From contig JARBJD010000121.1 of the NCBI GenBank assembly GCA_033064195.1, forward strand, positions 62,001 through 126,000: a DNA stretch of 64,000 bases, given 5' to 3'. The notes beneath the pieces are model-generated. The model was not told where the DNA came from, ran no database searches, and worked only from the letters and a program-made list of their open reading frames with translations. How positions within the stretch are numbered: position 1 is the stretch's first letter; every line of letters starts with the position of its first letter. Origin of the DNA: Blattamonas nauphoetae (Eukaryota > Preaxostyla > Oxymonadida). Below are positions 32,801 through 42,963 of the stretch, in pieces. A program made the translations under genes and the position numbers.

Positions 32801-35800
32801 ATGTTCACTTCCTCACGCCATCTCGACCTCCTCGCATCGTGTCGTCGATTTGTGAACTGAGTGGAGACTACGAAACGGATGTGACAGTCACTCTTCAAGG
32901 GATGAGATTGGAGATGGGGGGATCGTTCACTTTGAACATTGAACAAGTCGGAGAGGGGGCAGATGCACCGCCAGCGACTTCTCTCATCAAGGGAACCTTC
33001 TCTGGCGAAGAGAACGAGCAACAACATACTCTCTCCATCAAGATTTTCGGTGAGTCGAACCCAACACTCCGATATGACACACAATGGAAGGTCACGTCAT
33101 TCTCGTCGTCACTTTATCGCTTTGTGGTGGACGATTCATTCCTGATCGAAGTTCCAAAAGAACCAGCTCGGATAACGCAAGCTAGTTGTCGAGCAGGAAC
33201 CGAATGGAATGAAGCGATTGTCCAACTCAGTGGCGTTGCACTTACGGAAGGATCATACAAGGCAACGTTAAAGGGAGTTTCCGATTTATCGTTTGTTGTC
33301 TCGTTCGTGACTCAATTGACGATACAAGATTCATCAGAAGCCACTTTGCTCTTGTCTGGAGAGGGAAGCAAGCTTGTCTTCAACAAGCTGTATGAATTGG
33401 AGAGTGTGACACACCAAGGGACAGGAAAGTCGGTTCATCTCCGACCCAGACTTGTCAATCTCACAACTCCGGCTGAACGACCTCGTCTCGCCAGCGTCGG
33501 AGAGGTCACATTCTCTGATACAACAAAGAATACAATCAAAATTCCTCTAACAGGAACACAACTCACAGCCTCTCCTTTCACTCTGACACTGACACCCACA
33601 ACATCCAGTTCCATCAAAACACTGATCGTGTCATTCACAGGAGGAACAACAGGAACAGCCGAGGCAGTTGTGTATGAACACAGCGGGAAAACAATCCAAC
33701 TCGTTTTCGGAGAGACATACACGATCACCAAAGTGACAGACAAAGACACGAATGAGATCTTTCTCGCACCAGATTTGACTGTGATTGTTCCTACTGAACC
33801 CACTCGCCTCTGTTCAGCGAGTTCTGAAGAAAATGTGATCAACGAGATCACAGTAAAACTGTCAGGCAAGGTGTTCGAGGATAAGAAGAGCTATACTGTG
33901 GTTCTGTCAGGAACATCGACTGAAATCGGGTCGACAGAGACACATCAAGCAACTATCGCGGTGACTGGGACCACCTCTGCGACGGTGATGACATCTAAAC
34001 AAGTCTTGTATCCTTTCTCAGAATCGGATGTAAATCAGCTTCGGTACGGAATGAACTATTCTATGGTCTCGATGACCGATTCTGTCGTTGAAGCGAATGT
34101 TCATTTTGTGACGCCAGCTAAACCTCCTCGCATCGTGTCGTCGATTTGTGAACTGAGCGGAGAATACGAAACGGATGTGACAGTCACTCTTCAAGGGATG
34201 AGATTGGAGAAGGGGGGATCGTTCACTTTGAACATTGAACAAGTCGGAGAGGGGGCAGATGCACCGCCAGCGACTTCTCTCATCAAGGGAACCTTCTCTG
34301 GCGAAGAGAACGAGCAACAACATACTCTCTCCGTCAAGATTTTCGGTGAGTCGAACCCAACACTCCGATATGACACACAGTGGAAGGTCACGTCATTCTC
34401 GTCCTCGCTTGATCGCTTTATCGTGGACGATTCATTCCGGATCACTGTTCCGAAAGAACCAGCTCGAATTGTTGGAACTTCAGCTTCTTTGTCTGCAGAT
34501 GGGAATTCAACAGAAGTGAAACTGATTGGTCGATGGATGGAGGCTGGTGAATATGAAATCACTCTGAATGACTCAGCAGTCCCGTCGTTTGTGATTTCAT
34601 TTGCTGGAGAAAAGACTGAAGAACGAGAATCGACAACTCAGTCATTTTCGGTTTATGGAGAATCGATTGAGCTTGTCTTTGGGCAGAACTATTCGATTTC
34701 GGCAGTTTCTCGAAAAACATCGCCAATTAAGCAAATCTGGATCAACACTGCGTCATCGTGGTTCGTTGTCCCGTCCGAACCAGCTCGAATTATTGGAACT
34801 TCAGCTTCTTTGTCTGCAGATGGGAATTCAACAGAAGTGAAACTGATTGGTCGATGGATGGAAGCAGGTGAATATGAAATCACTCTGAATGACTCAACAG
34901 TCCCAACCTTTGTGATTTCGTTTGCTGGAGAAAAGATTGAAGAACGAGAATCGAGAACTCACTCGTTCGTTGTTTATGGACAATCGAATGAACTTGGATT
35001 TGGGCAGAACTATTCGATTTCGACAATCTCTCGAAAAACTGATCCAAAGGAGCCGATTCTGATCGACACATCTTCTTCATGGTTCGTTGTCCCTCCAGAA
35101 CCAGCTCGGATTGTTGGCGCATCAGCTTCTTTATCGGCAGATGGGAATTCGACAGAAGTGAAACTTATTGGTCGTTGGATGGAGGCAGGCGAATATGAAA
35201 TCACTCTGAATGATTCAACAGTCCCAACCTTTGTGATTTCGTTTGTTGAAGAAAAGATTGAAGAACGAGAATCGACAACTCACTCGTTCGTGGTTTATGG
35301 AGAATCGATTGAGCTTGTCTTTGGGCAGAACTATTCGATTTCGACAGTTTCTCAGAACATAAATCCAGTTAAACCCATTCTGATTGACACATCTTCTTCA
35401 TCGTTCGTTGTCCCTTCCGAGCCGATGAGAATTGAAAATGGATCAGCCACACTCACTCCAAAACGCACAGAAGCAACTGTCCTTCTTTCTAGCCGACAAC
35501 TCGCGCAAGGAGAGTACACACTCGTCCTCCACAATTCAGACAAGATGTCAACTGTGACGATGAAAAATCCTGTGCTCGAAGGGGATAAGCTGAAGTTCGT
35601 TCATGAAGTGTCTTTGGCTGATGCATCGATGCTTCTGAGTGGAGTGACGTATTCCATCTCTTCACTGACAATGAAAGACCCTGATAATAACTCTGACAAG
35701 CAGATTCTGGTGAACGACGATATCTCAATTCTGATTCCTGGTCTCCCAATTGTGACATCAGCGTCGTTCTCGTATGGGAATGAAATGAAGACGAGTGGAG

Positions 35801-38340
35801 TTGTGTCGTTGGAAGGATCGAATCTGTTGTTGGATGGATTCTATGTCGTGACAGTTGAGCCAGCAACATCCTTCGTTGTGAGCTTTGAAAACTCAACAAC
35901 AGGCTCGTCATCTGAATTGGAGATGGGAACTGGGAAGACTCTCTCTTTCTCGCAACAATATGAGCTTGTGTCCATCCAAAAGAAGGACGATGAAGACGAT
36001 GTTGTCCCTTGTTCTGGAGTCACTTTTACGACGAAAGAACGACCTCGAAAAGCGACACTGATTGTGGATTGGCGAGGAACAGATGAGAGTGGATTGTGTG
36101 GGAGTGAATCAAAGCCATGTAAGACTTTTGATGCCGCTTGGAAGATTATTTCGGCGGTTGGGATCGTTGAACCGACGGTTTCATTTGATCATGGAGGAAG
36201 GATGAAATATGGAATCTCAATTGACTCGTCAATGTCAGTTCTTTTGAAGAATGGAGGAAATGTTGCTCCAACACTTGAAGTCTCTTCAGAAGCTGAGAAA
36301 GAAGGGGAGAAAGGGGTGATTGTGGTCGATGGGGGAGAACTTGAGATTCTGGATGTCGATGTCATGATTCTTTCTGTCTCTCCTTCCTTCGTGTTCCTGT
36401 TTGCCACAGATTCGACAATCATTCTGAAGGATGGCTCAATTGTTGGTCCATCAACATTTGATTCCAACTCTCCATCACCGAACAACTCCGAGGCGGATGA
36501 TCTTTGTTCGTGGACAGATGGGATCGTTCAACTGGATAACTGCAAGACGAATATCACTGCAACCGTTCTGTCTCATCTTTCGCAAGGAGCTGTTCAGATG
36601 AAAGGAGGCTCACTCATTATTGATTCAAGCACGTTCCGAGACAACTCTCCTCAAATCGACTCCTTCACCTCAATCCGTCGAAACATTCATTGCTCAGAAA
36701 ATGGATTGATTGAAATTGGGAGTCTGAGTGGAGGAGATGGTCTTGATTCACCTCATGCTTGGATATCGACGGAAGACTGCTCGTTGAAAGGGAAGGAATC
36801 GATCGTTCATTCGCCGTACTTTGTTCCAACTCTGATCAAGTCATCATCATCAAGCTTGTGGAACAAGAAGAACGGGACATTCACAGTCACAATTGGAGGA
36901 TCGACACTGATTCCTTGTGATCTATTTCTGGAAGTGCGTGAGAAGACGAAGGCAGGTCAAACTGGACAATCAACCGAAATCGTTCTCACACTTGACTCAA
37001 CACTTTCATTCAACGAAACAATCATCACACTCTCGCTTGCTTCATCGAGATTGTCTTCACTTGATTCATCACTTGAATGGGAAGGTCGCCTCCTTTTTGG
37101 GGATAACGAACGAACAAACACATCATTTGTGCTCCAGAAGAGTTCATCAGGTCGATTAGCTCAATCGATAAAAGACAACATGAAATGGTGGCTTCCTCTC
37201 GTCATCGTTGTATCAGCTGGTCTTTTGGCGTTGCTTCTCATTCTGTTCTGCTGTTGGAGACGAAACAAGACAAAGAAAGAAAAGAAGGAAGAACAAGAAG
37301 AACTCTCTCAAGAATTGGACATCCAGAAAGATGAAATATTGGGAGAGGTAGATGGAAGAGGTGAACTGACAGGAATGTCGACAGTAAACGCATTGGACGA
37401 GAAGAGTGAGAAGACAGGCTTCACACTGAAACCATCGACATTCATTGGATCGGACATGAATGAAGTGTTTGTGGAAGCGTTGCAGTGCAGCGGAGGATTC
37501 GAGCTGACAATGGTGAAGAAGCGGGAGACACTCTATACTCGTCTTCACACTGAAAGAGGGAAAGAGATTGGGTTGATGAACAAAGCCAAAGTTGGGGCAG
37601 AGATTGCTGGAGGACTTCAGAAAGTGTTGAATGGACTTGGACCGAAAGATCTTCTGTCTCGCCTGACGACTCATTGGATTCTGATTGATGGGGAAGACAA
37701 CATCCATCTTCGTTTGTCCATGGATGGATCAGAAAAGCGAGATTTTGAGAATGTGGGAACAGAAGGAATGAAGACGGGGGAATCGAAAGTGGAGAAAGAG
37801 GGCGAGCGGTGGGTGCCACCAGAAGTGAAGAATGGGGGAGAGAGCACGTTGGAGCAACAGTCGGTTTTTCGGCTCGGCCTTGTCTTGTACGAAATTGAGA
37901 GTGGTCAGATACCGTTTGGAGAACAAGACGCAGTGAATGCTCAACGACAACTGGGGATTGGATGCATTCCGAACATGCAGAATGTGATTGAAGTGGAAAT
38001 GAAAGAGCTGATTGAGAGTTGTATTTGTTTGAATTATGATGACCGACCCAAACTTTCTGATGTGAAATTGAAACTGGATAATCGACTCAAAAAGCATGAG
38101 AAAGAGATCGACAAGCCAGACGCTCAACCAGAAGAACAGCCAGTTGAAGAGCCTGAACCTCACAGGAATGATCGCCAAAAGAAAGAAAAATCGAAGGGGA
38201 TGGGAAAACGAAATTATCCGACGACATCTCATCCGTCGGGGAAATTCGACGAACGAGAAGAACAACGATTGCTTTTGGAGCGAAAAGAACAAAACAACCA
38301 ACACAACACTTTTGATTTGAGTGCGACACTCGATTCTTAA
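29878..38340 (+). CDS. Giant type I surface protein with beta-helix, Ig-like repeats and cytoplasmic pseudokinase
   Basis: The intronless 2,820-residue frame starts at ATG 29878 with a signal peptide (MFNVLLVFVFVPLSHP). Residues about 100-560 are beta-helix rungs rich in Ser/Thr/Asn (CGGSIYYSPTAASNSFSCSG). About 600-2040 hold a dozen or more ~100-residue Ig-like repeats, many starting PxEPxRI. A Cys block (SGLCGSESKPCKTFDAAW) opens a second beta-helix (about 2050-2400). A single membrane span (WWLPLVIVVSAGLLALLLIL) lies at about 2437-2460, with a basic stop-transfer. The cytoplasmic part (about 2515-2740) has a protein-kinase C-lobe pattern: RWVPPEV in place of APE, FRLGLVLYEIESGQIPFGEQ, and DDRPKLSDV. 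The HRD motif is replaced by THWILID and no DFG is visible, so it is probably catalytically inactive. It could be an adhesion or recognition receptor. The ligand is unknown. Confidence 0.9.
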   Translation: MFNVLLVFVFVPLSHPVLTAHYPVQSRTLPYSVDLEIFFEEHTSDLNNIKRAPASPITLSKGQYRASRLPIESETIHLCGSYDKMNQNRTALALTRIQPKLDSNMGETEKNAGSFLFSVRNSTLTLKYLHFVVQEPGDSIAIVSDSKIRVENSQITSNLNMSPLCVIPSSFSPTSVHIISCKHLSCDSHHLLPFVQLTGTRTESGADFDLGESPNAFNPDTSLDLSICGIGLSFENQELILGTGPLLSSNRNANIVSLESSCMRNTTSTKRTLSKSGIAQNQRVVTCSILESTNHLYGTLIHDMNEGGSLLCSNSSFLSCQTTLTPVAGPPTFTLQHRTTQTILAASATNQTFSRCTFLSCTSSSAHGGAIRSVSINTSLSVVDSSFLNCSLPTHCGGSIYYSPTAASNSFSCSGSSFVNGSSRAGGALYPYVCYSITLSACFFHGLTSSGWGGAIDTSNAPGPLLVSSCVYSSCSSTNGGGHHINNVSSFKFDSCQFRGNTAPTNQGNDIQVLTNPISHMTSAYFVQCDSTSTKPNILHNWTSTTYSTLVPSPATTSALKSIGLVEKNGKYILQAVTSSAVAGTMLVLVSNEGGYTKPLSSSPPEITRLVSFSFSSSTTASTEVSIGEYETLQYNSTYSVLTASIKNVALTLPSGLSFITPNPPRIIEATCGVGSGTIHGLIKLSGLMINQGEYIVKVKGITDFSFEVSFLTTTMRQESSEAGVLLFGKGSKLTFNTQYWIESVTGKDDGNEVILDPPTISFTTPAGQPRLASVGEVTFSDMTKKTIKIPLTGSQLTASPFTLTLTPTTSSSIKTLIVSFTGGTTGTAEAVVYEHSGKTILLVFGETYTITKVTDKDSNEIFLAPDLTVIVPTEPTRLCSASSEENRINEITVKLSGKVFKNAKSYTVVLSGTSTEAGSSETHEATLTVTGSTSAVEITSVQVLYPSIASNTNQLRYEMNYSVKSMTDSVVEANVHFLTPSRPPRIVSSICELSGDYETDVTVTLQGMRLEMGGSFTLNIEQVGEGADAPPATSLIKGTFSGEENEQQHTLSIKIFGESNPTLRYDTQWKVTSFSSSLYRFVVDDSFLIEVPKEPARITQASCRAGTEWNEAIVQLSGVALTEGSYKATLKGVSDLSFVVSFVTQLTIQDSSEATLLLSGEGSKLVFNKLYELESVTHQGTGKSVHLRPRLVNLTTPAERPRLASVGEVTFSDTTKNTIKIPLTGTQLTASPFTLTLTPTTSSSIKTLIVSFTGGTTGTAEAVVYEHSGKTIQLVFGETYTITKVTDKDTNEIFLAPDLTVIVPTEPTRLCSASSEENVINEITVKLSGKVFEDKKSYTVVLSGTSTEIGSTETHQATIAVTGTTSATVMTSKQVLYPFSESDVNQLRYGMNYSMVSMTDSVVEANVHFVTPAKPPRIVSSICELSGEYETDVTVTLQGMRLEKGGSFTLNIEQVGEGADAPPATSLIKGTFSGEENEQQHTLSVKIFGESNPTLRYDTQWKVTSFSSSLDRFIVDDSFRITVPKEPARIVGTSASLSADGNSTEVKLIGRWMEAGEYEITLNDSAVPSFVISFAGEKTEERESTTQSFSVYGESIELVFGQNYSISAVSRKTSPIKQIWINTASSWFVVPSEPARIIGTSASLSADGNSTEVKLIGRWMEAGEYEITLNDSTVPTFVISFAGEKIEERESRTHSFVVYGQSNELGFGQNYSISTISRKTDPKEPILIDTSSSWFVVPPEPARIVGASASLSADGNSTEVKLIGRWMEAGEYEITLNDSTVPTFVISFVEEKIEERESTTHSFVVYGESIELVFGQNYSISTVSQNINPVKPILIDTSSSSFVVPSEPMRIENGSATLTPKRTEATVLLSSRQLAQGEYTLVLHNSDKMSTVTMKNPVLEGDKLKFVHEVSLADASMLLSGVTYSISSLTMKDPDNNSDKQILVNDDISILIPGLPIVTSASFSYGNEMKTSGVVSLEGSNLLLDGFYVVTVEPATSFVVSFENSTTGSSSELEMGTGKTLSFSQQYELVSIQKKDDEDDVVPCSGVTFTTKERPRKATLIVDWRGTDESGLCGSESKPCKTFDAAWKIISAVGIVEPTVSFDHGGRMKYGISIDSSMSVLLKNGGNVAPTLEVSSEAEKEGEKGVIVVDGGELEILDVDVMILSVSPSFVFLFATDSTIILKDGSIVGPSTFDSNSPSPNNSEADDLCSWTDGIVQLDNCKTNITATVLSHLSQGAVQMKGGSLIIDSSTFRDNSPQIDSFTSIRRNIHCSENGLIEIGSLSGGDGLDSPHAWISTEDCSLKGKESIVHSPYFVPTLIKSSSSSLWNKKNGTFTVTIGGSTLIPCDLFLEVREKTKAGQTGQSTEIVLTLDSTLSFNETIITLSLASSRLSSLDSSLEWEGRLLFGDNERTNTSFVLQKSSSGRLAQSIKDNMKWWLPLVIVVSAGLLALLLILFCCWRRNKTKKEKKEEQEELSQELDIQKDEILGEVDGRGELTGMSTVNALDEKSEKTGFTLKPSTFIGSDMNEVFVEALQCSGGFELTMVKKRETLYTRLHTERGKEIGLMNKAKVGAEIAGGLQKVLNGLGPKDLLSRLTTHWILIDGEDNIHLRLSMDGSEKRDFENVGTEGMKTGESKVEKEGERWVPPEVKNGGESTLEQQSVFRLGLVLYEIESGQIPFGEQDAVNAQRQLGIGCIPNMQNVIEVEMKELIESCICLNYDDRPKLSDVKLKLDNRLKKHEKEIDKPDAQPEEQPVEEPEPHRNDRQKKEKSKGMGKRNYPTTSHPSGKFDEREEQRLLLERKEQNNQHNTFDLSATLDS
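31870..34455 (+). repeat. In-frame tandem duplication of a four-domain block (1,296-bp period)
   Basis: Within the giant surface protein, the segment from about 31870 to 33165 is followed by a second copy to about 34455. The landmark CTCGCCAGCGTCGG occurs at 32191 and again at 33487, exactly 1,296 bp (432 codons) apart. Long tracts are nearly identical at DNA level, including silent sites (for example around 32340-32500 versus 33636-33796). The first sub-domain of each block is much more diverged. This pattern indicates a recent duplication or ongoing gene conversion. Confidence 0.9.
34456..35430 (+). repeat. Three tandem Ig-like repeats of about 106 codons
   Basis: Three consecutive repeats begin near 34470, 34788 and 35109 with the protein motif PARIxGxSASLSADGNSTE. 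They share GRWMEAGEYEITLND and FGQNYSIS. The period is 318-321 bp and much of the DNA is identical, indicating recent expansion inside the ectodomain. Confidence 0.88.
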
Positions 38341-38711
38341 TCATTTCACTCGCCGACTCACCCTTCTTTCTTTGTCCGTCTTCACACAGTCTCTTCTTTG
38401 TGAAAGTTCATCTCCGCATCTTCTCACCAATTCTGTTTGATTTCACATGTCATGTTTTTACTATCTAGCCATCTGTCTCGCTGAGCGAACAGATTTATCG
38501 TGCTCCTATTTTATCAAAGAACTCACCTCAGATCTCATTTTTTTCCATTCATGATCACACACTCAGTCATCATTTTCGCGCTTTGTATTCTACATTCAGT
38601 TGACATCTTTCTTTCCCATTTCACAGACATATCATCGTACAGTTCTTTGCAAAGCAAATCAAACAGGATAAAAATGAAGAGGATTCTCTCATCGGACACA
38701 AGAAAAACAAA
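38341..38711. other. Convergent intergenic spacer
   Basis: This 371-bp spacer lies between the 3' ends of the surface pseudokinase gene and the ASH-like gene. It is AT-rich with pyrimidine tracts. No gene, repeat or structured RNA is seen. Confidence 0.5.
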
Positions 38712-41698
38712 TCATCCACCTGATGTCGCCTCATGACCTTCCATCATTAGTCCTGATCCACTCTCGCTGCTCCGAGATTTCAGTCGCCCTTCCGTCAACC
38801 CCCTCCGACCCTTATTCGTCAGATGAATCGCCCCAAGTCGCCCGACCATCCGCAACCCCATCTTCTCTTCCACAAACTGCAACATCCATCGATTTGGTGC
38901 CTTCCCAGACTTGTTCACTCCTCGCAGGCCTCCCGACTTCTCTCCCTCTCTCTTCAGAAGTCGTTTCGCGTTTGTAACACTCTCCTTTCCAACCTCCACA
39001 ACGACCCTCAATCGGATTCGATCCATCTCCACTCGAGCACCGTCAATGTCCAGATGCTGCATCGGCACGTCTTCCCGAACAAAGTTCTCATCAATGTCAG
39101 TACTCCCATATCTGTCTTTCCCTCCTCGTTTCTTCGTGTGGATGAATTTTCCCGCCGAATGATGCGTCCCGTGTGTGTTTTCGATTGCCATTCGTTGTTG
39201 CTCGACTCGAGACATAGATGGATTATGTTCTGGCTCATCACTTCGATAATTGTACAAAGAATCCCCTCCTGCCATCGAAAACGACGATGGAAACGATGAA
39301 GGATCACTGTGCATCATCGAATTGTTCTGTGAAAGGAGGAAGAGACTCAACGCGTTTGGAATCATATTTGGCGGTTGGAGAAGCTCACTTCGTTTCTGGT
39401 TGGGGTCGAAACCGGCTTCGGGTGTGTCTGAGAAGGACCCCATCTCAGAGGGAGGCAGAAAGAGTGACGAATTCATCGACGCCGAGAACGACGTGAAGAA
39501 CGACGTCGTTGTATTGTCTGATTCTGAAGACATCATCGTCCCAACAACAGAACCGTTCTGGTTGGAAGGAGTTCTTTTCTTTGAGATGTCTGTTGTTGTA
39601 TTCACTATCGAGGATCCAGCTGTCACCGCTGTTGGCTCGAATGGTGTGCTGGTGACGTGGGATGTGGAAGGATACGTGTCGAATGAAGAGGTGGGTGTCG
39701 ATCCTGATCGAGTTGTCGGATCTGAGAGAATTATTGATGGCGTTCGATCAGACGACATGGTCGAGATGAACGGAGTCTGAGCAGATGCCGTGACTGTTGT
39801 GGACGGAGTTTGGTCCGACGATGTTGTTGAGACAAATGGAGTCTGAGCAGAGAGTGTCATTGTTGTGGATGGTGTTCGCTCCGAAGACGTGGCAGAGATG
39901 AACGGAGTCTGCGCAGATGCTGTGAGTGTTGTCGAGGGTGTGTGATCTGACGATGTCGCTGTCACAGACGACCATGTTGGAAGTGATGTTGACGTGGGTT
40001 GTGTGGTTTGCTGTGAGAGATACGACGATGGAAGAGTTGACGGCGTCAAATCGGTTGTTGATGGAGTCTCCGATGGTTTCATGCTCGAATGTGTCGTCAT
40101 ACTTCGTGAATCCGTCGAGACGTTGAACGATGTCCCAGTTGACGATGGCAGAGTCGAACCAAGTTCGGTTTTCGAGTCTTTGGTGAGTGCCGATGTGGTG
40201 TGTGATAGAGACGTGTCGAAAGAATGGGTGAGACTACTCGCCAGATTCAGCGTGTTCGATTGCGACCCTGTTTTCTGGTCGCTCATCAAAAATGACGAAT
40301 TTGTGGCTGAATCGAAGGAGCTGGTGGCAGTGGGGAGTGACGAGAGGAAGGAGGATTGGAGTGAATGTGAGTCGTTCGTGCGGGAGAAGTCAACAGTGGA
40401 GAGATACGATGACAGATCGGTTGAGTTTGTGACGGACAGTGTGATGTCGGATGTGTCCATCGACGAAAGGGTGGAAGGAAGATTTGACAGAAACGAGCTC
40501 ACAGAATTTGTTTTGGACCTGCGTGAACGATGCGTACGAGAAGAATGACTAAGAAAAGACAACAAAATGACGATGGAAAGAAAAAGACCTTCCACTCGAT
40601 CGAGTTCTGCTTCCCTTTTTGATTCTATGCCCGTGTTTCTTCGGTTCGGGTTCTGTCGTGTCATCCTTCGACAGATAATCATCATTGAGTGATGTATCAT
40701 TTCCTGTCGATCCCGAAAGCGACATTGAGAACGATAACGACGACATTCCAGAGTTCGAAGTCTTGCCAGACCGAGTGAACGAGAATGTGTGATCTTTTGA
40801 AGATGAACGAAGATGGTTCTTGAGGCCTTGTGTTTTCCGTAAAAAGAGAACTGAAGATGATGATTTTGATGAAAGGTTGCTTGGACTCCATCCTCGAGTG
40901 AGAAAAGAATCTTTCCCGTTCGCTGGATCAACCGTAAGGGTTGGGTTGAATTCACACTCAACAACAGTTGTTCTTTTACGGATTGATTCCCCATGCAAGG
41001 TTAATTTTCCAAGTGTAATGATGTGGTCCGTTGGGATATAGTTGGTATCAAATTTACAGGTCAGTACGAGTGAAAGAGTTCCAGTGGCAGGAATCACCCC
41101 TGATGTGGGAGATATGGTGAATGCTGGGTGTAAATCCGCGCAATCAATCTGGAATTCATATGGAATTCCGTACATAGCTTCAAATGTGAAGGTTTTTTGA
41201 TATCTGGGATGATGAGGAGGAAAAATGACCGGAAATGCATGAAGACAAACTCTGTCCCCAAATTTACTTTGTTAAATGTGACTAAGGGAGGGAGAAGAAC
41301 AGCTCCGTAGATGGGTCTTGCTATTATAGGGAGAACAAGGACCTAAGTTCTGTGAATAAAAATGTTGGTGAAACCTCTTGATTAGACCGAAAAGTAATTC
41401 TTTCGTGGGTTTCAATATGACAACTAGGTGAGAATGTCACTTCATAATCAAACGTTTGACCGTATTGCATTCCAATTTTCTGAGAAAACAGTGGCGGAAG
41501 ATGAACAGGAATGGAAAATACTTTGGCAGCCGCGTATAGAAAAAATTCTTGACTTTTTGGGGTTTCAAACTCCACCGGGATAAACCCACGCGATATATTC
41601 GACAAACTAAAGTTTACTGCGTGTTTGGCGTTCAATTTATCGAATGCAAAGACAAGTTGGTTTGGTGTCACACGCATCGAAGGTGTCGAAATACTCAT
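38712..41698 (-). CDS. ASH/HYDIN-like Ig-fold protein with a mucin-like Ser/Thr tail
   Basis: Exon 1 (41698-41375) starts with ATG (MSISTPSMRVTPNQLVFAFD). A 32-nt intron (41374-41343), a short exon (VLVLPIIARPIYGAVLL...) and a 47-nt intron with a GTTTGT donor follow. The next exon reads YQKTFTFEAMYGIPYEFQID. A 40-nt intron (GTCTTT...CTTAG) near 40600-40560 joins to a long last exon ending at 38712. The first ~230 residues form two ASH (ASPM-SPD2-Hydin) type Ig domains (FTISPTSGVIPATGTLSLVL), which occur in ciliary and centrosomal proteins. The remaining ~600 residues are low-complexity Ser/Thr, including three to four copies of a 22-residue unit (TASAQTPFIST, SSDxTPSTT), then a basic C-terminus. 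The low-complexity part is poorly constrained. No membrane span is seen. Confidence 0.7.
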
Positions 41699-41920
41699 TG
41701 GATGTTATACGGAGGGGAGACAAATTTGATGAGATTCACGTGCTGCTCCGGTAGAAAAGTAGAATTCAAAATGAATGGGTTGAGTGTGCGAGATGAGAAT
41801 AATTTCTTGACAAAAGGCATAAATTCATCTTCAAAAGTGAAATGACTCTGAAAAATGGTTGTGTTACACCAATTAGCTCAGTATTACTGCCGATGATTCG
41901 ATCGATTGGAAGATCGGCTC

Positions 41921-42853
41921 TCAAGACCGCTTTTTCTGCTTATTCTTCGAAACTGAGGTTCTTGAGTTTGAACCTGTTTGTTTAGAATGCTCTGTCGCAA
42001 CTTTTTCTTCCCATTCTTTCTCAAACAATCGGTAAAGCGCCATCGTTGCTTGTGCGTCGATCACCTGAACAAAAATCGGTGTTCATATAATATTGAAGAT
42101 ATATCAAGAAAGCAAACTGAACTGTGTTCTCCTCTTTGGATTTCAATTCCCAGGTTCGTTTCCGTCAGCTCTTTTAGACCGATCGTTCGTCCTCGCTCGA
42201 CTTGATATAATCGGCATGTGGCCAAGTCTCTAATTTTCTCGGGAGGCAATTCTGTATTCAGAGCCCGAATATCACACGCAATCGTATGCCCAACAACGAT
42301 TCGCTTCTTCAGAATTGCCAGCGTCTGGGCTCGAACCGCATGAAACACTGGGGCTGGATCCAAACAATTTTTGAAAAGGAAGACAAACCGTCTTTCATAT
42401 CTGATTCTCTGATTCCACTCACATGAGTCCGATAATCAGTGACAGGTATTGTTGACCTCACGAAAGAATCGAGCAGAACATGTCCATAATAGTTCACAAT
42501 ACTCACTCGAGCAAGAAGATCTGTCTTTCCTTTCGGACCACAGCCAACCATCTCGCAATCAAGTGCGACAACTCTTGTTAATCCTGGTCTTCAAAGAAAA
42601 AATTGAGAAAGAACAATCAATTAGAATTCATACGGGCCCTCAATGATGAAATTGATTGGATGGAGAGGGATGGGTTGAGAAGATGTCGGAGAGATGCTAG
42701 GTGATGGTGGGAGGTTAGTGGGACGGAGCTCAATTTTTGGCGATGTATCTGCCTGTTCTCCTGGTGTCTGAAGATAATGAGAGATTGAATAATCAAGAGA
42801 CACAGATAACAAACAAGACTCACAACATCTCCATCACATTCTGGCGCGGTCAT
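41921..42853 (-). CDS. REXO4: REXO4-type DEDDh 3'-5' exonuclease
   Basis: This is a Rex4 family RNA exonuclease, a nucleolar enzyme acting in pre-rRNA processing in other eukaryotes. Exons: 42853-42824 ([16 protein letters not shown] donor); 42767-42634 ([14 protein letters not shown]); then from about 42590 downstream ([19 protein letters not shown]), with a further intron near 42400-42360 and one at about 42115-42060. The last exon ends at TGA 41923-41921. All catalytic motifs are present: Exo I LDCEMVG (Asp, Glu), Exo [14 protein letters not shown] (Asp), and Exo [19 protein letters not shown] (His, Asp) across the last splice junction. The C-terminus is basic (SKNKQKKRS). The size (roughly 270 residues) and motif order fit the family well. 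ISG20L2 is a near alternative. Confidence 0.88.
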
Positions 42854-42963
42854 CGATCCTAGAGCAGATCAAGTCATCAAATTTTCTTTCATCCAAACTC
42901 TCTTCTCCTAGAACGCTTTAATCCCCACTTTGATCCATTTATTCTGCTGTAATTCATCTCTTA

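Noticed and set aside
41870-41915. tRNA-like A-box (TTAGCTCAGT) downstream of the REXO4 gene
   Set aside because: No acceptable anticodon arm, B-box or acceptor stem could be found.
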